A DNA stretch of 64,000 nucleotides from Jeotgalicoccus marinus DSM 19772 (lineage in GTDB: Bacteria > Bacillota > Bacilli > Staphylococcales > Salinicoccaceae), in the NCBI RefSeq assembly GCF_000425825.1, contig NZ_KE384460.1, positions 24,779-88,778 on the forward strand, in the 5' to 3' direction. Numbering within the stretch: the first letter of the stretch is position 1; the number at the start of each line of letters is the position of its first letter. Below, in pieces: positions 37,352-46,939 of this stretch. The notes below the pieces were generated by a model. That model worked only from the letters and a program-made list of their open reading frames with translations, did not search any database and was not told the DNA's origin. Both the position numbers and the translations under genes were made by a program.

Positions 37352-37675
37352 ATGGCAATGAATGTCGTTCAGTTATTTATATCTGTATTACTATATTTCG
37401 TTTTATTTTACGGAATTAGTTTTATACTGAACATGATTTTAAAAATGACATGGATTATGGCGGTTGTTTATCCTGTAATTGTTCTTTGGATTATAGGTAG
37501 AGTTTCATTATTTGATTACATAAGTAGTCCGGGAGAATCGTTTAATACGCTTTGGAGTAATATTATTGGCATCTCTATTTACGATATCATCATCTTAGGT
37601 TCAGGCTTAATCGGCATCATACTTGCAGGGATGACGATTCGTTATTTAAGAAAAGCAGGTTATCAAATGTTCTAG
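37352..37675 (+). CDS. yuiB: YuiB-like membrane protein
   Basis: This 107-aa protein has three hydrophobic segments (about 7-30, 35-55 and 73-97) and a basic C-terminus. The position between ndh and an M17 aminopeptidase matches yuiB of bacilli. Function is unknown. I start at ATG 37352 after GGAGGAA instead of the in-frame ATG at 37319. The following aminopeptidase starts 12 nt after its stop, so they are co-transcribed. Confidence 0.82.
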   Translation: MAMNVVQLFISVLLYFVLFYGISFILNMILKMTWIMAVVYPVIVLWIIGRVSLFDYISSPGESFNTLWSNIIGISIYDIIILGSGLIGIILAGMTIRYLRKAGYQMF

Positions 37676-37687
37676 GGGGATCTTTTT

Positions 37688-39178
37688 ATGAAAGTGAAAT
37701 TTGAAGAGAGTTATGTGGCTGATGATTCAGTAATTGTCATTGGTTTACCAGAAAATGTTGAAGAAATGAAAAATTTTGCAGAACTCGATACTTTGTTAAA
37801 CGGATTAACTAAGGAAATTATCACATCGAATGTGCTATCAACTAAGTTGAATAAGGTAACAACGACAGGCGTAACAATTCAAAGAGAATACAGAAAAGTT
37901 GTTGCAGTTGGACTCGGTGATGCTAGTCAATTGACGGTGCTAAAAGTCCAGGAAGCACTTGGTAATGTATTTCAGTTCATGGAAAAAGAAAAGGATAATA
38001 AGGCTCAAATTATTTTGGACACATTCGCTTTCGAAGCTGCTGAAGTTGCAGATGCTATCGGATTAATGGCAAAGGTAAGTACCTACGAACCAGTCGGCTA
38101 TACTTCAGACAGTAAACAACAGTTCAGTGAAGGTTTAACGCTCACACTTGTTACAGAACACGATGTCACTAAATACTTCGAACATGGTGAGAAAGTGGGT
38201 TCTAGTATTAACCTAGCTAGAAACTTTGCGACGATGCCACCGAATTTACTATATCCAGAAAGTTATGCGGATTATTTAGCTGATAACTTTAAAAATCACC
38301 CCCATGTTAAGGGTGAGGTAAAAGATTTTGACACCTTAACCCAAGAAGGTTTTGGCTTATTGACAGCAGTAGGTAAAGCTTCACAAAGAAAACCTCGTCT
38401 TGTCACGATTGAATATAAGCACCCGGATGCAAAATTTGATGCACCAATAGTATTAGTCGGTAAGGGGATTACTTATGACAGTGGCGGTTATTCATTGAAG
38501 AGTCGTAATGGCATGCGTTCAATGAAATACGATATGAGTGGTTCTGCAAATGTAGTGGGGATGATTGAAGCTGTATCCAAACTCGATTTACCAGTACATG
38601 TTGTCGCAGTACTTGCGTTAGCAGAAAACATGGTAGATGGTAATGGCATGCGTCCTGACGATGTGTATCAATCTTTATCAGGTAAAACTGTAGAGGTTTC
38701 AAATACAGATGCAGAAGGTCGCTTAGTACTAGCTGATGCTGTTTATTATGCCGCAAAAGAGTATAAGCCAAAAGTAATGATGGACTTTGCAACTTTAACA
38801 GGTGCCGTTGTCCAAGCCATAGGTGAATATCGTACAGGAATATTTACGGATGTCGATAGAAAAGTGATGAATAACTTGTTAATCAGTAGTAAAGTCACAG
38901 GTGAAGATGTATGGCAATTACCACTTTCAGAGCATGAAGAAAAACGTGTGAGAAAGTCAGATATAGCTGATTTAATCAATGCCGACTTTAAACCAGGCGG
39001 CGCATCATTTGCTGCTGCCTTCATTAAAGAATTCACTGAAAACACACCATGGATTCACTTTGATATTGCAGGTTCAAGTAATAGTACTAGTGTGACACCA
39101 TTTGGAAAAAAAGGTTCAACTGGTGTAATGATTAGAACAATTGTTGATTTAATTGAGTCAGGGACACTATATGAGTAG
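37688..39178 (+). CDS. M17 leucyl aminopeptidase
   Basis: This 496-aa di-metal peptidase removes N-terminal residues from peptides. The catalytic domain shows GKGITYDSGGYSLK (Lys and Asp metal ligands) and NTDAEGRLVLAD (the family signature, with catalytic Arg). An N-terminal macro-like domain precedes (about 1-160). Cytoplasmic. The gene's last 8 nt overlap the following thioesterase start. Confidence 0.93.
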   Translation: MKVKFEESYVADDSVIVIGLPENVEEMKNFAELDTLLNGLTKEIITSNVLSTKLNKVTTTGVTIQREYRKVVAVGLGDASQLTVLKVQEALGNVFQFMEKEKDNKAQIILDTFAFEAAEVADAIGLMAKVSTYEPVGYTSDSKQQFSEGLTLTLVTEHDVTKYFEHGEKVGSSINLARNFATMPPNLLYPESYADYLADNFKNHPHVKGEVKDFDTLTQEGFGLLTAVGKASQRKPRLVTIEYKHPDAKFDAPIVLVGKGITYDSGGYSLKSRNGMRSMKYDMSGSANVVGMIEAVSKLDLPVHVVAVLALAENMVDGNGMRPDDVYQSLSGKTVEVSNTDAEGRLVLADAVYYAAKEYKPKVMMDFATLTGAVVQAIGEYRTGIFTDVDRKVMNNLLISSKVTGEDVWQLPLSEHEEKRVRKSDIADLINADFKPGGASFAAAFIKEFTENTPWIHFDIAGSSNSTSVTPFGKKGSTGVMIRTIVDLIESGTLYE

Positions 39179-39542
39179 AGGATTGATTGAACTTCTTGGC
39201 ATCAATGTCTTAGAAGTAGATGACGGGACATGTAGTATCGATATGGAAATTACATCAGATGCACTACAACCATTTGGTTTTGTCCATGGAGGAATTAATG
39301 CCGTTCTTGCAGAAACTGCTGCCAGTATAGGTGCCAGTCATCAAATTGAAGATGATCAAATTGCATTCGGAATGGAGCTTAATATTAATCACTTAAAAGC
39401 AAAGAGACAAGGCACTTTAATTGCTAAAGCAGTGTTGAGACATGCAGGTAAATCATCGCAGGTTTGGGAAATTGATATTACAGATGATGCAGATGATTTA
39501 GTTGCAGTTTCTAGATGTACCATGGCAGTAAGACAAAAATAA
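39171..39542 (+). CDS. PaaI-type hotdog thioesterase
   Basis: This 123-aa hotdog-fold protein has the GFVHGGINAVLAET signature and FGMELNINHLK, as in small acyl-CoA thioesterases of the PaaI/MenI type. The substrate may be an aromatic acyl-CoA such as the menaquinone precursor, which is inference. I start at ATG 39171, which overlaps the aminopeptidase stop (ATGAGTAG), rather than 39153. A strong terminator follows. Confidence 0.88.
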   Translation: MSRGLIELLGINVLEVDDGTCSIDMEITSDALQPFGFVHGGINAVLAETAASIGASHQIEDDQIAFGMELNINHLKAKRQGTLIAKAVLRHAGKSSQVWEIDITDDADDLVAVSRCTMAVRQK

Positions 39543-39556
39543 AACGTAAGATTGAA

Positions 39557-39600
39557 ATAACTCCTTAGCTGTATCTATACAGCTAAGGAGTTATTTTTTT
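39557..39600 (+). terminator. Terminator after thioesterase gene
   Basis: ATAACTCCTTAGCTGTA (39557-39573) pairs perfectly with TACAGCTAAGGAGTTAT (39578-39594), followed by Ts. Confidence 0.94.
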
Positions 39601-39764
39601 GTGTTTACTGGACAATGAGCCAGGGCATCTGCCTGTATTTTGTGTTTACTGGACAATGAGCCAGGGCATCTGCCTGTATTTTGTGTTTACTGGACAATGA
39701 GCCAGGGCATCTGCCTGTATTTTGTGTTTACCGGTAAATGAGCCCCGACCAATCTATCTGGTAA
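39601..39764. repeat. Perfect 41-bp tandem repeat (three copies) plus degenerate fourth
   Basis: Three identical 41-bp units lie at 39601-39641, 39642-39682 and 39683-39723. Each begins GTGTTTACTGGACAATGAGC and ends CTGTATTTT. A fourth partial copy at 39724 keeps GTGTTTAC and ATGAGCC but diverges, and contains the perfect palindrome TTTACCGGTAAA (39727-39738). Each unit holds CTGG-N8-CCAG. It sits between convergent gene ends (thioesterase + and mnhG -). No spacer diversity, so not CRISPR. Confidence 0.95.
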
Positions 39765-39803
39765 ATAAAAAAACTGTATAACATCTGTAAAGATGTTATA
39801 CAG
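39764..39803 (-). terminator. Terminator of mnh operon
   Basis: CTGTATAACATC (39774-39785) and GATGTTATACAG (39792-39803) form a perfect 12-bp stem. On the minus strand it is followed by seven Ts. Confidence 0.93.
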
Positions 39804-39812
39804 GTATATCAT

Positions 39813-40229
39813 TTAATCATCGAGTTCTTTGTCTTTACTGCGTTCGATTTTCAGTCTGACATGCTCTTCTGTTTCGATTTCGGAACCTGTTTCATCACGT
39901 TTCAATTCATTGAGAATGGTGAGTTTATAAGGTTCAACATCGGAGTGAAAGGCACTTCTGGCAATCATATGGGCACCAACAGGTGCAGATATGAAGATGA
40001 ATATAATCGCTAATATCAGTTGGGTTTCGATTTCTGCTTGATAATAAGCAAAGTAGATAAATACCCCGATCAATGTCATACCGACACCTAGTGTCGAACT
40101 TTTCGAAGCGGCATGGATTCTAGTATAGGTATCAGGTAAACGAATCACGCCAATGGCTGCTACTGCTGTAAAAAAGGCACCACCGATTAGAAAGATTGTA
40201 ATGAGACTAACTATTATTATCTCTATCAT
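39813..40229 (-). CDS. mnhG: Mrp/Mnh Na+/H+ antiporter subunit G
   Basis: This 138-aa small subunit has three membrane helices and the MnhG stretch IGVIRLPDTYTRIHAASKSSTLG (centred near 36). The C-terminal cytoplasmic part is charged (about 105-138). It is the last of seven genes of the multi-subunit antiporter and overlaps mnhF by 23 nt. Confidence 0.94.
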   Translation of the reverse strand: MIEIIIVSLITIFLIGGAFFTAVAAIGVIRLPDTYTRIHAASKSSTLGVGMTLIGVFIYFAYYQAEIETQLILAIIFIFISAPVGAHMIARSAFHSDVEPYKLTILNELKRDETGSEIETEEHVRLKIERSKDKELDD

Positions 40230-40506
40230 TTTCGATGATCACACCTTTCTCTAGGAATTTAGCAAAGCCAACTGTACCGATAAAACCAACCATTCCGATT
40301 AGCATAATTATTGGTAAGAGATAGGTTGTTTCTAAGACGATGGATAATAGACCAATCATTCCCATCAAGGTTACCCCAAATGCATCGAGCGTGACGACTC
40401 TATCATGTAGTGTTGGTCCTTTAATTGTTCTGTACAACATACCAAGCATGGTGATAGCAAATACGATAATTGAAAAGATTACGATAATATATACAAATGA
40501 TGTCAT
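40207..40506 (-). CDS. mnhF: Mrp/Mnh antiporter subunit F
   Basis: This 99-aa protein has three membrane helices and MnhF features: a GPTLHDRVVTLDAFG loop near 30-44 and ALMLGLIGF-like IMLIGMVGFIGTVGFAKFLEKG near the end. It overlaps mnhE by 4 nt and mnhG by 23 nt, indicating coupled translation. Confidence 0.94.
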   Translation of the reverse strand: MTSFVYIIVIFSIIVFAITMLGMLYRTIKGPTLHDRVVTLDAFGVTLMGMIGLLSIVLETTYLLPIIMLIGMVGFIGTVGFAKFLEKGVIIENDRDNNS

Positions 40507-40982
40507 GGTTGAGCCACCTCTTTTATAACATTTTCAAAAGCAGCTTTAATGTTATCAATTTCTTCATCAGCATCATCCATATCTAGGCCGTGAATGTAAA
40601 TAATGGAGTAGTCATCTGATATCGCAACAACGACTGTACCTGGAGTTAAGGTAATTAATGTCGAAAGTAAAGCAACTTCCCATTCTTCTTCTAAATCGCT
40701 CGGATAGGCATAGAAACCGGGATGGATGTCAATTTTTGGTGACATCACAATTTTTACAACATCAATATTCGCTTTGACAAGTTCTATTATAAAGATAAAC
40801 AGTAGTTTAATCATTAAGTACAAACGGCGTAAGTAGAATCTACCTGGTAAGAAGTTTCTAAATAAATATACTGCAACCAAGCCGATTAAGTAACCAGTGA
40901 CAAAGGTTCCAACAGACATGTCAGCATTCATGAACATCCATAGAAAAGCTAAAATGATGTTTACTAATAGTTGAAATGACAT
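40503..40982 (-). CDS. mnhE: Mrp/Mnh antiporter subunit E
   Basis: This 159-aa protein has two N-terminal membrane helices and a soluble C-terminal domain; LLSTLITLTPGTVVVAISDD near 109-128 and IYIHGLDMDDADEE are MnhE signatures. It lies flush with mnhD (adjacent nucleotides) and overlaps mnhF. Confidence 0.94.
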   Translation of the reverse strand: MSFQLLVNIILAFLWMFMNADMSVGTFVTGYLIGLVAVYLFRNFLPGRFYLRRLYLMIKLLFIFIIELVKANIDVVKIVMSPKIDIHPGFYAYPSDLEEEWEVALLSTLITLTPGTVVVAISDDYSIIYIHGLDMDDADEEIDNIKAAFENVIKEVAQP

Positions 40983-42476
40983 TTATTCCACCTCCATCAA
41001 GTAGTTAGAATATGATGACGGATCGAAGAATGATTCGGCAGCCATTTCAAATACTGGGTAAAGAAAATCTGCTGATAAACCAAACACGATTGAAACGACT
41101 ACAAGTCCGACTGCTGAGAAGAGTAGTTTATCTGATTTAATATCTCTAAGCTCAAGACCTTCTCTTGGTTCTCTAAAGAATACATTGATGAATAACTTCA
41201 TAATGCTAAATAGGACAATCAGACTTGATAATAAGACGATAATTGCTGCAATAACGTGGTCGTTAAGGAAAGCTGACTCTACGATGAACAACTTACCGTA
41301 AAAGCCTGGTAAGGGCGGCACACCAGCAAGTGATAGGGCAGCAATAAAGAATGTCCAACCAACAACTGGGTGACTATTAATTAAACCACCTATATCTTCT
41401 GAATTATTCTTACCAGTTCTGTAGATGATGAAACCAACAAGTAAGAACAGGGCGCCCTTAATGATCATATCGTGTATTAGATAATACATCGCACCGATTG
41501 ATCCAACTTCATCCATCATAGCAAAGCCAACAACGATAACACCGACGGCAATCATAATGTTGTAGATGATGACCATTTTCATATCAGTGTAAGCTAAAGC
41601 ACCAATACAACCTACGATGATGGTCAACAAGGCAAGTAATAGTAGCACTTGATGGGTATAACCGACATCGTGTTGGAAGAACAGTGAAAATGTTCTAGCA
41701 ATGGCATAAATACCAACTTTAGTTAATAGTGCACCAAATAAAGCAATGATAGGAATCGGTGGTGCATTATAAGAACCTGGCATCCAGAAATAAAGCGGGA
41801 AAAGTCCTGCTTTTGTTGCAAAAACAAATATGAATACTACTGCAACTAAGGTCATGACAGCTAAATTACCATCATAATTGGATAGCTTTATCTGAATATC
41901 AGCCATATTCAATGAACCAGTGATTGAGTAGAGATAAGCTAAACCAATTAAGAAGAAGTTTGAAGATACAACGTTAACAACGAAATATTTAAACCCTTCC
42001 TGCAATTGAATCTTTCTATTACCGAGTGTAATAAGTACATAAGATGCTAAAAGGAATACTTCAAAGAAGACGAACATATTGAAGATATCACCTGTCGTAA
42101 ACGCACCAATAATACCTGTGATCATGAACATGACCATGGGATAATAGTAATATTTTTCTCTTTCATAGCCTATGGACTGGAAAGAGTAAACAACTGTGAA
42201 AAATAAGATAATCGATGTTGTCAGTACTAACAAAGCAGCGACCATGTCATAGACAACACTGATTCCAAATGGTGCGGACCAATTACTTATAAAGGTCACC
42301 ATCGCACCGTTCTTGTATACATAATATATACTATATGCGCTAATACCAACCATTAGGGCACTGGTAATTGCTGAGACTATTCTGTGTGGAATAGGACGTT
42401 TGCCCATGAACAACATTATGACACCAGCAAAGAATGGAAGAATGATTGGGAGCATAGGTAAAATGTTAGTCGCCAT
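40983..42476 (-). CDS. mnhD: Mrp/Mnh antiporter subunit D
   Basis: This 497-aa proton-translocating subunit is homologous to complex I NuoM/NuoN. It has about 14 membrane segments, the FVFFEVFLLASYVLITLG helix with its conserved Glu, and AGLFPLYFWMPGSYNAPPIPIIALFGALLTKVGIYA with the functional Lys. It overlaps mnhC by 11 nt. Confidence 0.95.
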   Translation of the reverse strand: MATNILPMLPIILPFFAGVIMLFMGKRPIPHRIVSAITSALMVGISAYSIYYVYKNGAMVTFISNWSAPFGISVVYDMVAALLVLTTSIILFFTVVYSFQSIGYEREKYYYYPMVMFMITGIIGAFTTGDIFNMFVFFEVFLLASYVLITLGNRKIQLQEGFKYFVVNVVSSNFFLIGLAYLYSITGSLNMADIQIKLSNYDGNLAVMTLVAVVFIFVFATKAGLFPLYFWMPGSYNAPPIPIIALFGALLTKVGIYAIARTFSLFFQHDVGYTHQVLLLLALLTIIVGCIGALAYTDMKMVIIYNIMIAVGVIVVGFAMMDEVGSIGAMYYLIHDMIIKGALFLLVGFIIYRTGKNNSEDIGGLINSHPVVGWTFFIAALSLAGVPPLPGFYGKLFIVESAFLNDHVIAAIIVLLSSLIVLFSIMKLFINVFFREPREGLELRDIKSDKLLFSAVGLVVVSIVFGLSADFLYPVFEMAAESFFDPSSYSNYLMEVE

Positions 42477-42807
42477 GAGGAACTCCTTTCATATCTTCTG
42501 TGTTATCTGTACCGAGCTCTTTATAGTTTCTTAAGAGCAAGATCAGACTAAATGATGTCAGTGCAAATGAGATTACAATGGCTGTCAGTATTAAGGCCTG
42601 TGGGAGTGGATCTGTGTAAGTCGAGACAGAGTCATCGAGTACAGGAACATTACCCCGTTTCAGTTGACCCATAGTTAGAATCATTAAATGCACACCATGT
42701 GAAAGAATTGATATACCAATAATTATTCTTAAAACACTTTTAGACAATATTAAATATGTTGCACTAGCAATTAATATGCCAGACAAGATTATAGTAACAA
42801 GTTCCAT
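42466..42807 (-). CDS. mnhC: Mrp/Mnh antiporter subunit C
   Basis: This 113-aa protein has three membrane helices and is homologous to complex I NuoK. DPLPQALILTAIVISFALTSF (about 67-87) with the conserved Pro-Gln-Ala is the family signature. Its ATG abuts the mnhB stop with a one-base overlap. Confidence 0.95.
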   Translation of the reverse strand: MELVTIILSGILIASATYLILSKSVLRIIIGISILSHGVHLMILTMGQLKRGNVPVLDDSVSTYTDPLPQALILTAIVISFALTSFSLILLLRNYKELGTDNTEDMKGVPHGD

Positions 42808-43274
42808 TAGTCATCCATCCCCCCAACTAGGGAAACGATTAACAGTGCTGTTCCAGCTACTGTCATAAATACGCCAATATCAAAAGCGACAGCTGTGTGT
42901 AGTGCTACTTCCCCGAATATAGGAACATCGATATACGTATGTTGATGGGTGAAGAACGGTACTCCAAAGAAATACAAGGCTGTCGGTACAGCAATAGCTA
43001 GAAATAGACCGATACTGATGATTAAATGAAAGTTTATCGGAATCATTTTTCTTACAGTCTCGAAATCAAAAGCAATCAATAGAAGGATGACTGCTGAAGC
43101 TGCGAGCAAACCACCGACGAAGCCGCCGCCTGGTTCATAGTGTCCAGCTAAGAACATGTTTACTGAGAAGAGTAATATGATTAAAAATATTACTCTGCCC
43201 GTAAACTGAATGAACACATCGTTCATCTGACGTTGGACCTTACTGTAGCCAGCTCTCTTAAGCGTGCTCTTCAT
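42807..43274 (-). CDS. mnhB: Mrp/Mnh antiporter subunit B
   Basis: This protein of about 155 aa has four membrane helices and the MnhB motif GHYEPGGGFVGGLLAASAVIL, with SVNMFLAGH before it. I prefer ATG 43274, with AAGGAAAGG about 9 nt upstream, to the in-frame ATG at 43283, which sits too close to that site. The start lies within the 3' end of mnhA. Confidence 0.92.
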   Translation of the reverse strand: MKSTLKRAGYSKVQRQMNDVFIQFTGRVIFLIILLFSVNMFLAGHYEPGGGFVGGLLAASAVILLLIAFDFETVRKMIPINFHLIISIGLFLAIAVPTALYFFGVPFFTHQHTYIDVPIFGEVALHTAVAFDIGVFMTVAGTALLIVSLVGGMDD

Positions 43275-45657
43275 TATTATCATCCTTTCCTTTTACTTTT
43301 GCTTTCATTAATGCATATATACCGATGCCGGCAATACCAAATACTAATGTTTCCATGAGGGTATCGTAACCACGGAAATCAACAAGAATAACGTTGACCA
43401 TGTTACCGCCAGCGGCGAGCTCATAAACGTTTTCAATGTGGAATTGGCTGATAGATTCAAACAACCTGTTTGAGTAAGCTGATAATCCAAAGAGGATAAC
43501 GACAGCACCAACACCAACTGAAATAATAAAGTTAGTGAATTTAAATTTAATCGTTTCTTCATGCTTAGACTTTTTCGGTAAATGATAGAAACATACTAGG
43601 AATAAGGTCGTCGTAACTGTTTCTATAGATAACTGCGTCAGGGCAAGATCCGGTGCTCTAAAGAAGGCAAAGAATAAGGCCATAGAGAAGCCTATTGCAC
43701 CTAACATGATGATTGAAACCATGCGTGAACGCGTCATCATAATGATAGCTAAAGAAATCAAGATAATGATCACGAGAACCATATCCTGGATACCAACATC
43801 TGCAAAGTCATCGAATGTGATTGGAAGACCTGTAAAGAATGTTGTAATGATACTAAATAGAACGAAGAATCCAAAGATATAAACCATATAATCTCTAAAG
43901 AAACCAGTCATTACACCATCGGTTGCTTTTTTAGAACCCAGTTGACTATACAGTAGTCCTTGGTCATATAAATAGTTAAGAGTGAAATGCTCTTTATGGT
44001 AGTCATATATGAACATCCAGCTATTTCTAAAGATGTACATGACACCACCGATGACGATAATAGCGACTGTTGCCCATAAGGCCGGGTTATTAAAACCGTG
44101 CCAATGTGAAATTTGTGTGTTTAAGGCCGTATCTGTACCTAAAATACTCATAGCTGCTGGGTCAATAATCGTACCTGATAGGATATTTGGGAATAGTCCG
44201 AAAATGATCACTAAAGCAGATAAGATAATTGGTGAAATTAAGAGTAAAGCTGGTGCTTCGTGTGGTTCTTTTGGAGTGTCATAACTTCTATCTCCAAAGA
44301 AGACACCATGAATGAGTTTAAGTGAATAAACGAATGTAAAGATACTACCTACAATTCCTAGGATTGGGAATAGTACACTCCAATCAGCTAAGGCGCTAAA
44401 GTTTGCATGACTAATCTCAAACATCGCTTCTAGGAATAACTCTTTCGATAAAAATCCGTTAAATGGTGGAATACCAGCCATTGAAAGTGCTGTAACCAAG
44501 GTCATCGTAAATGATATTGGCATGAGTGTTAATAGACCACCAAGTTTTCTAATGCTACGTGTACCTGTTTCATGGTCGAGAATACCCGCTACCATAAACA
44601 GAGAACCTTTGAAAGTTGCGTGGTTAATAATGTGGAAAACAGCTGCAACGACAGCGACTGTAAATATTTCCTCATTTGCACCGGTCGCTACTGCAAGTGC
44701 ACCCACACCGAGTAAACTCATTATAAGCCCGAGCTGAGAGACTGTAGAAAAGGCAAGCACACCTTTAAGATCATCTTGCTTGATAGCGTTGAACGACGCC
44801 CAAACCAGTGTAATCAGTCCGCCGAGTAATATGATCCACACCCAAAGCTCACTAAAGGCAAACACTGGTGTAAACCTAGCAACAAGGTAAAGACCTGCTT
44901 TAACCATGGTTGCTGAGTGGAGGTAGGCACTGACTGGAGTCGGTGCTTCCATGGCATCTGGTAACCAGATATAAAATGGAAATTGAGCTGATTTAGTAAA
45001 GGCACCAAGTAAGATTAAAACAACTGCAAAGGGTGCGAGATTACTATCGATTATTAGATCGACATTGCCAATCATTTCTCTAATGCTGAAGGTGCCTGTA
45101 ATAATATACAGAACAATAAAACCACCAAGCATCATAAATCCACCAAAGAAAGTAATCAACATGGACTTCTGTGCCCCGTATATTGACTTATCTTTCGTGT
45201 ACCAGAATGCAATTAATAGGAAACTGGAAATTGACGTTAGCTCCCAAAAGAAGTAAAGCATTAAGACATTGTCATTTAAGACAATTCCTAGCATGGCAGT
45301 CATAAAAATAAGAAGGTAGACGTAAAAATTGCCAAGCTTCTCTTCTTTTGACAAATAACCAATTGAATATAAAACCACTAGTGCACCTATACCAGAAATT
45401 AAAATGGCGAACAATAGTCCAAGTCCATCTATGTATACATCAAAATTCATACCGATTCTTGGCATCAAGTTTAAATTTTGATGAATTGGTCCATCAGTTG
45501 ACACTGTGGGTATAAGTGAAAATAAATATGCAGCAATCACAGCAGGAACAGGTAGAACAAACCAGCCGAGATGTACATCTTTAACATACCTGTAGATAAT
45601 AGCAATCGCAATTGCTGCTATGACAGGCAAAAATATAGCTATGTGTATAAATGTCAA
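43258..45657 (-). CDS. mnhA: Mrp/Mnh antiporter subunit A
   Basis: This 799-aa largest subunit is related to complex I NuoL with an MbhD/MnhB-like C-terminal extension. It has about 20 membrane helices; FWELTSISSFLLIAFWY, FPFYIWLPDAMEAPTPVSAYLHSATMVKAGLYL and HIINHATFKGSLFMVAG are the proton-path helices. The complex expels Na+ in exchange for H+ and supports growth at high salt and alkaline pH. AGGAGG precedes the ATG. First gene of mnhABCDEFG. Confidence 0.96.
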   Translation of the reverse strand: MTFIHIAIFLPVIAAIAIAIIYRYVKDVHLGWFVLPVPAVIAAYLFSLIPTVSTDGPIHQNLNLMPRIGMNFDVYIDGLGLLFAILISGIGALVVLYSIGYLSKEEKLGNFYVYLLIFMTAMLGIVLNDNVLMLYFFWELTSISSFLLIAFWYTKDKSIYGAQKSMLITFFGGFMMLGGFIVLYIITGTFSIREMIGNVDLIIDSNLAPFAVVLILLGAFTKSAQFPFYIWLPDAMEAPTPVSAYLHSATMVKAGLYLVARFTPVFAFSELWVWIILLGGLITLVWASFNAIKQDDLKGVLAFSTVSQLGLIMSLLGVGALAVATGANEEIFTVAVVAAVFHIINHATFKGSLFMVAGILDHETGTRSIRKLGGLLTLMPISFTMTLVTALSMAGIPPFNGFLSKELFLEAMFEISHANFSALADWSVLFPILGIVGSIFTFVYSLKLIHGVFFGDRSYDTPKEPHEAPALLLISPIILSALVIIFGLFPNILSGTIIDPAAMSILGTDTALNTQISHWHGFNNPALWATVAIIVIGGVMYIFRNSWMFIYDYHKEHFTLNYLYDQGLLYSQLGSKKATDGVMTGFFRDYMVYIFGFFVLFSIITTFFTGLPITFDDFADVGIQDMVLVIIILISLAIIMMTRSRMVSIIMLGAIGFSMALFFAFFRAPDLALTQLSIETVTTTLFLVCFYHLPKKSKHEETIKFKFTNFIISVGVGAVVILFGLSAYSNRLFESISQFHIENVYELAAGGNMVNVILVDFRGYDTLMETLVFGIAGIGIYALMKAKVKGKDDNNEEHA

Positions 45658-45691
45658 AGTGTATCCTCCTCAAACGATATTATATTAACTT

Positions 45692-45720
45692 AGTATACAA
45701 TAATAATTATATAAAATAAA
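45692..45720 (-). promoter_or_regulatory. Possible promoter of mnh operon
   Basis: Read on the minus strand, TTTATT (45720-45715), a 17-nt spacer and TATACT (45697-45692) lie about 35 nt before mnhA. The -35 is weak. Confidence 0.45.
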
Positions 45721-45730
45721 CGCATACCGT

Positions 45731-45758
45731 TTGAAATTATGAATAAGTACTTTATACT
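45731..45758 (+). promoter_or_regulatory. Promoter of cyclophilin gene
   Basis: TTGAAA (45731-45736), a 16-nt spacer and TATACT (45753-45758) point towards the peptidyl-prolyl isomerase gene about 105 nt downstream. Confidence 0.6.
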
Positions 45759-45864
45759 GTATATATGGATGGAATTAGAAAAACGCTTAAAAACGAAAGT
45801 GAAATAATTTCATTTTTAATACACTGTAATTGAAATTTATAAAACTTTATTGGGAGGCCTTTTT

Positions 45865-46455
45865 ATGGCGTACACACAGTTAACGAGTGAAATTTTAGAA
45901 GGTGAAACAAAAGCTGTTATCAAAACAAATATGGGTGACATCACTGTAAAATTATTTAACGATGTCGCTCCTAAAACAGTAGAAAACTTTGTAACTCATG
46001 CAAAAAACAATTATTATGATGGATTAATATTCCACAGAGTAATCAAAGACTTTATGATTCAAGGTGGCGACCCTACTGGTACAGGCATGGGTGGAGAAAG
46101 TATTTGGGGTCAACCATTTGAAGATGAGTTTTCAATGGAGGCATTCAATTTATACGGCGCTTTATCTATGGCGAATGCTGGACCGAACACAAATGGGTCT
46201 CAGTTCTTCATTGTTCAATTAAAAGATGTGCCATCAGACATGCTATCTCAATTAGAAGGCGCAGGTTATCCTGCTGAAATTATAGAAAGCTACCGTTTAA
46301 ATGGTGGGACGCCTTGGTTAGACCACCGTCACACAGTATTTGGACATGCTATTGAAGGTATGGATGTAATTGAAAAAATTGCAGCTGTTGAAACAGGAAG
46401 ACAAGATAAACCTGTAGAAGATGTCGTTATTGAAACGATTGAAATCACAGAGTAA
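45865..46455 (+). CDS. Cyclophilin-type peptidyl-prolyl isomerase
   Basis: This 196-aa cytoplasmic cyclophilin catalyses proline isomerisation. [24 protein letters not shown] (with catalytic Arg, split around FHRV), [16 protein letters not shown] and [12 protein letters not shown] are signatures. No signal peptide. I start at ATG 45865 after GGGAGG instead of the in-frame ATG-like codon at 45850, because the ribosome site lies between them. It is divergent from mnhA, as in staphylococci. Confidence 0.95.
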   Translation: MAYTQLTSEILEGETKAVIKTNMGDITVKLFNDVAPKTVENFVTHAKNNYYDGLIFHRVIKDFMIQGGDPTGTGMGGESIWGQPFEDEFSMEAFNLYGALSMANAGPNTNGSQFFIVQLKDVPSDMLSQLEGAGYPAEIIESYRLNGGTPWLDHRHTVFGHAIEGMDVIEKIAAVETGRQDKPVEDVVIETIEITE

Positions 46456-46657
46456 GGTAGATTTTTAAAATATATAAGTGTTTAAAGTTTAGATCTTAGT
46501 ATAGCTCTTCAATAATGAAGGCGTACTAAGGTCTTCTTTTTTATTTAGTGTGTTAATAAAATGTAGAAAAAAACTATCACAAATTAGTCATTATTACTAT
46601 CTTTATTTAATAAATCACTCTGATATACTAAGCAATGTGAAGGTGAGTGATTTAAAG

Positions 46658-46864
46658 ATGATGCCATTCTTATATTTTCCTGAAGATAAAACAGAATATA
46701 TTCCTGCACTAATAATGCTCTTAATATTTATGCTCTTGGCGTTTATCGTCTATAAACTCGTCAAAAAATATTCTCGTAATGAAGAGGAAAAAATGAAAGA
46801 GTTTGAAGAAAAGGTTCTTGAAAGACTAGAACACGAAGAGCAGGAGAGAAACAACAAGAACTAG
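46658..46864 (+). CDS. Small single-pass membrane protein
   Basis: This protein of about 68 aa has one membrane helix (roughly residues 14-36, PALIMLLIFMLLAFIVYKL) and a long charged C-terminal helix rich in Glu/Lys that is probably coiled-coil. I place the start at the tandem ATGs 46658/46661 after AAGGTGAG; the longer frame back to 46550 encodes an unlikely Tyr-rich N-terminus. No family is recognised. Confidence 0.55.
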   Translation: MMPFLYFPEDKTEYIPALIMLLIFMLLAFIVYKLVKKYSRNEEEKMKEFEEKVLERLEHEEQERNNKN

Positions 46865-46939
46865 ATTCAGCCTTAAAAATATTGAAGTGACTTACATATG
46901 ATATGACTTCGAGCGAAATTAGACTCGGAAGTGGCGTGT

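Noticed and set aside
39601-39764. CRISPR array
   Set aside because: Units are contiguous and identical with no variable spacers, and no cas genes are nearby; this is a tandem repeat.
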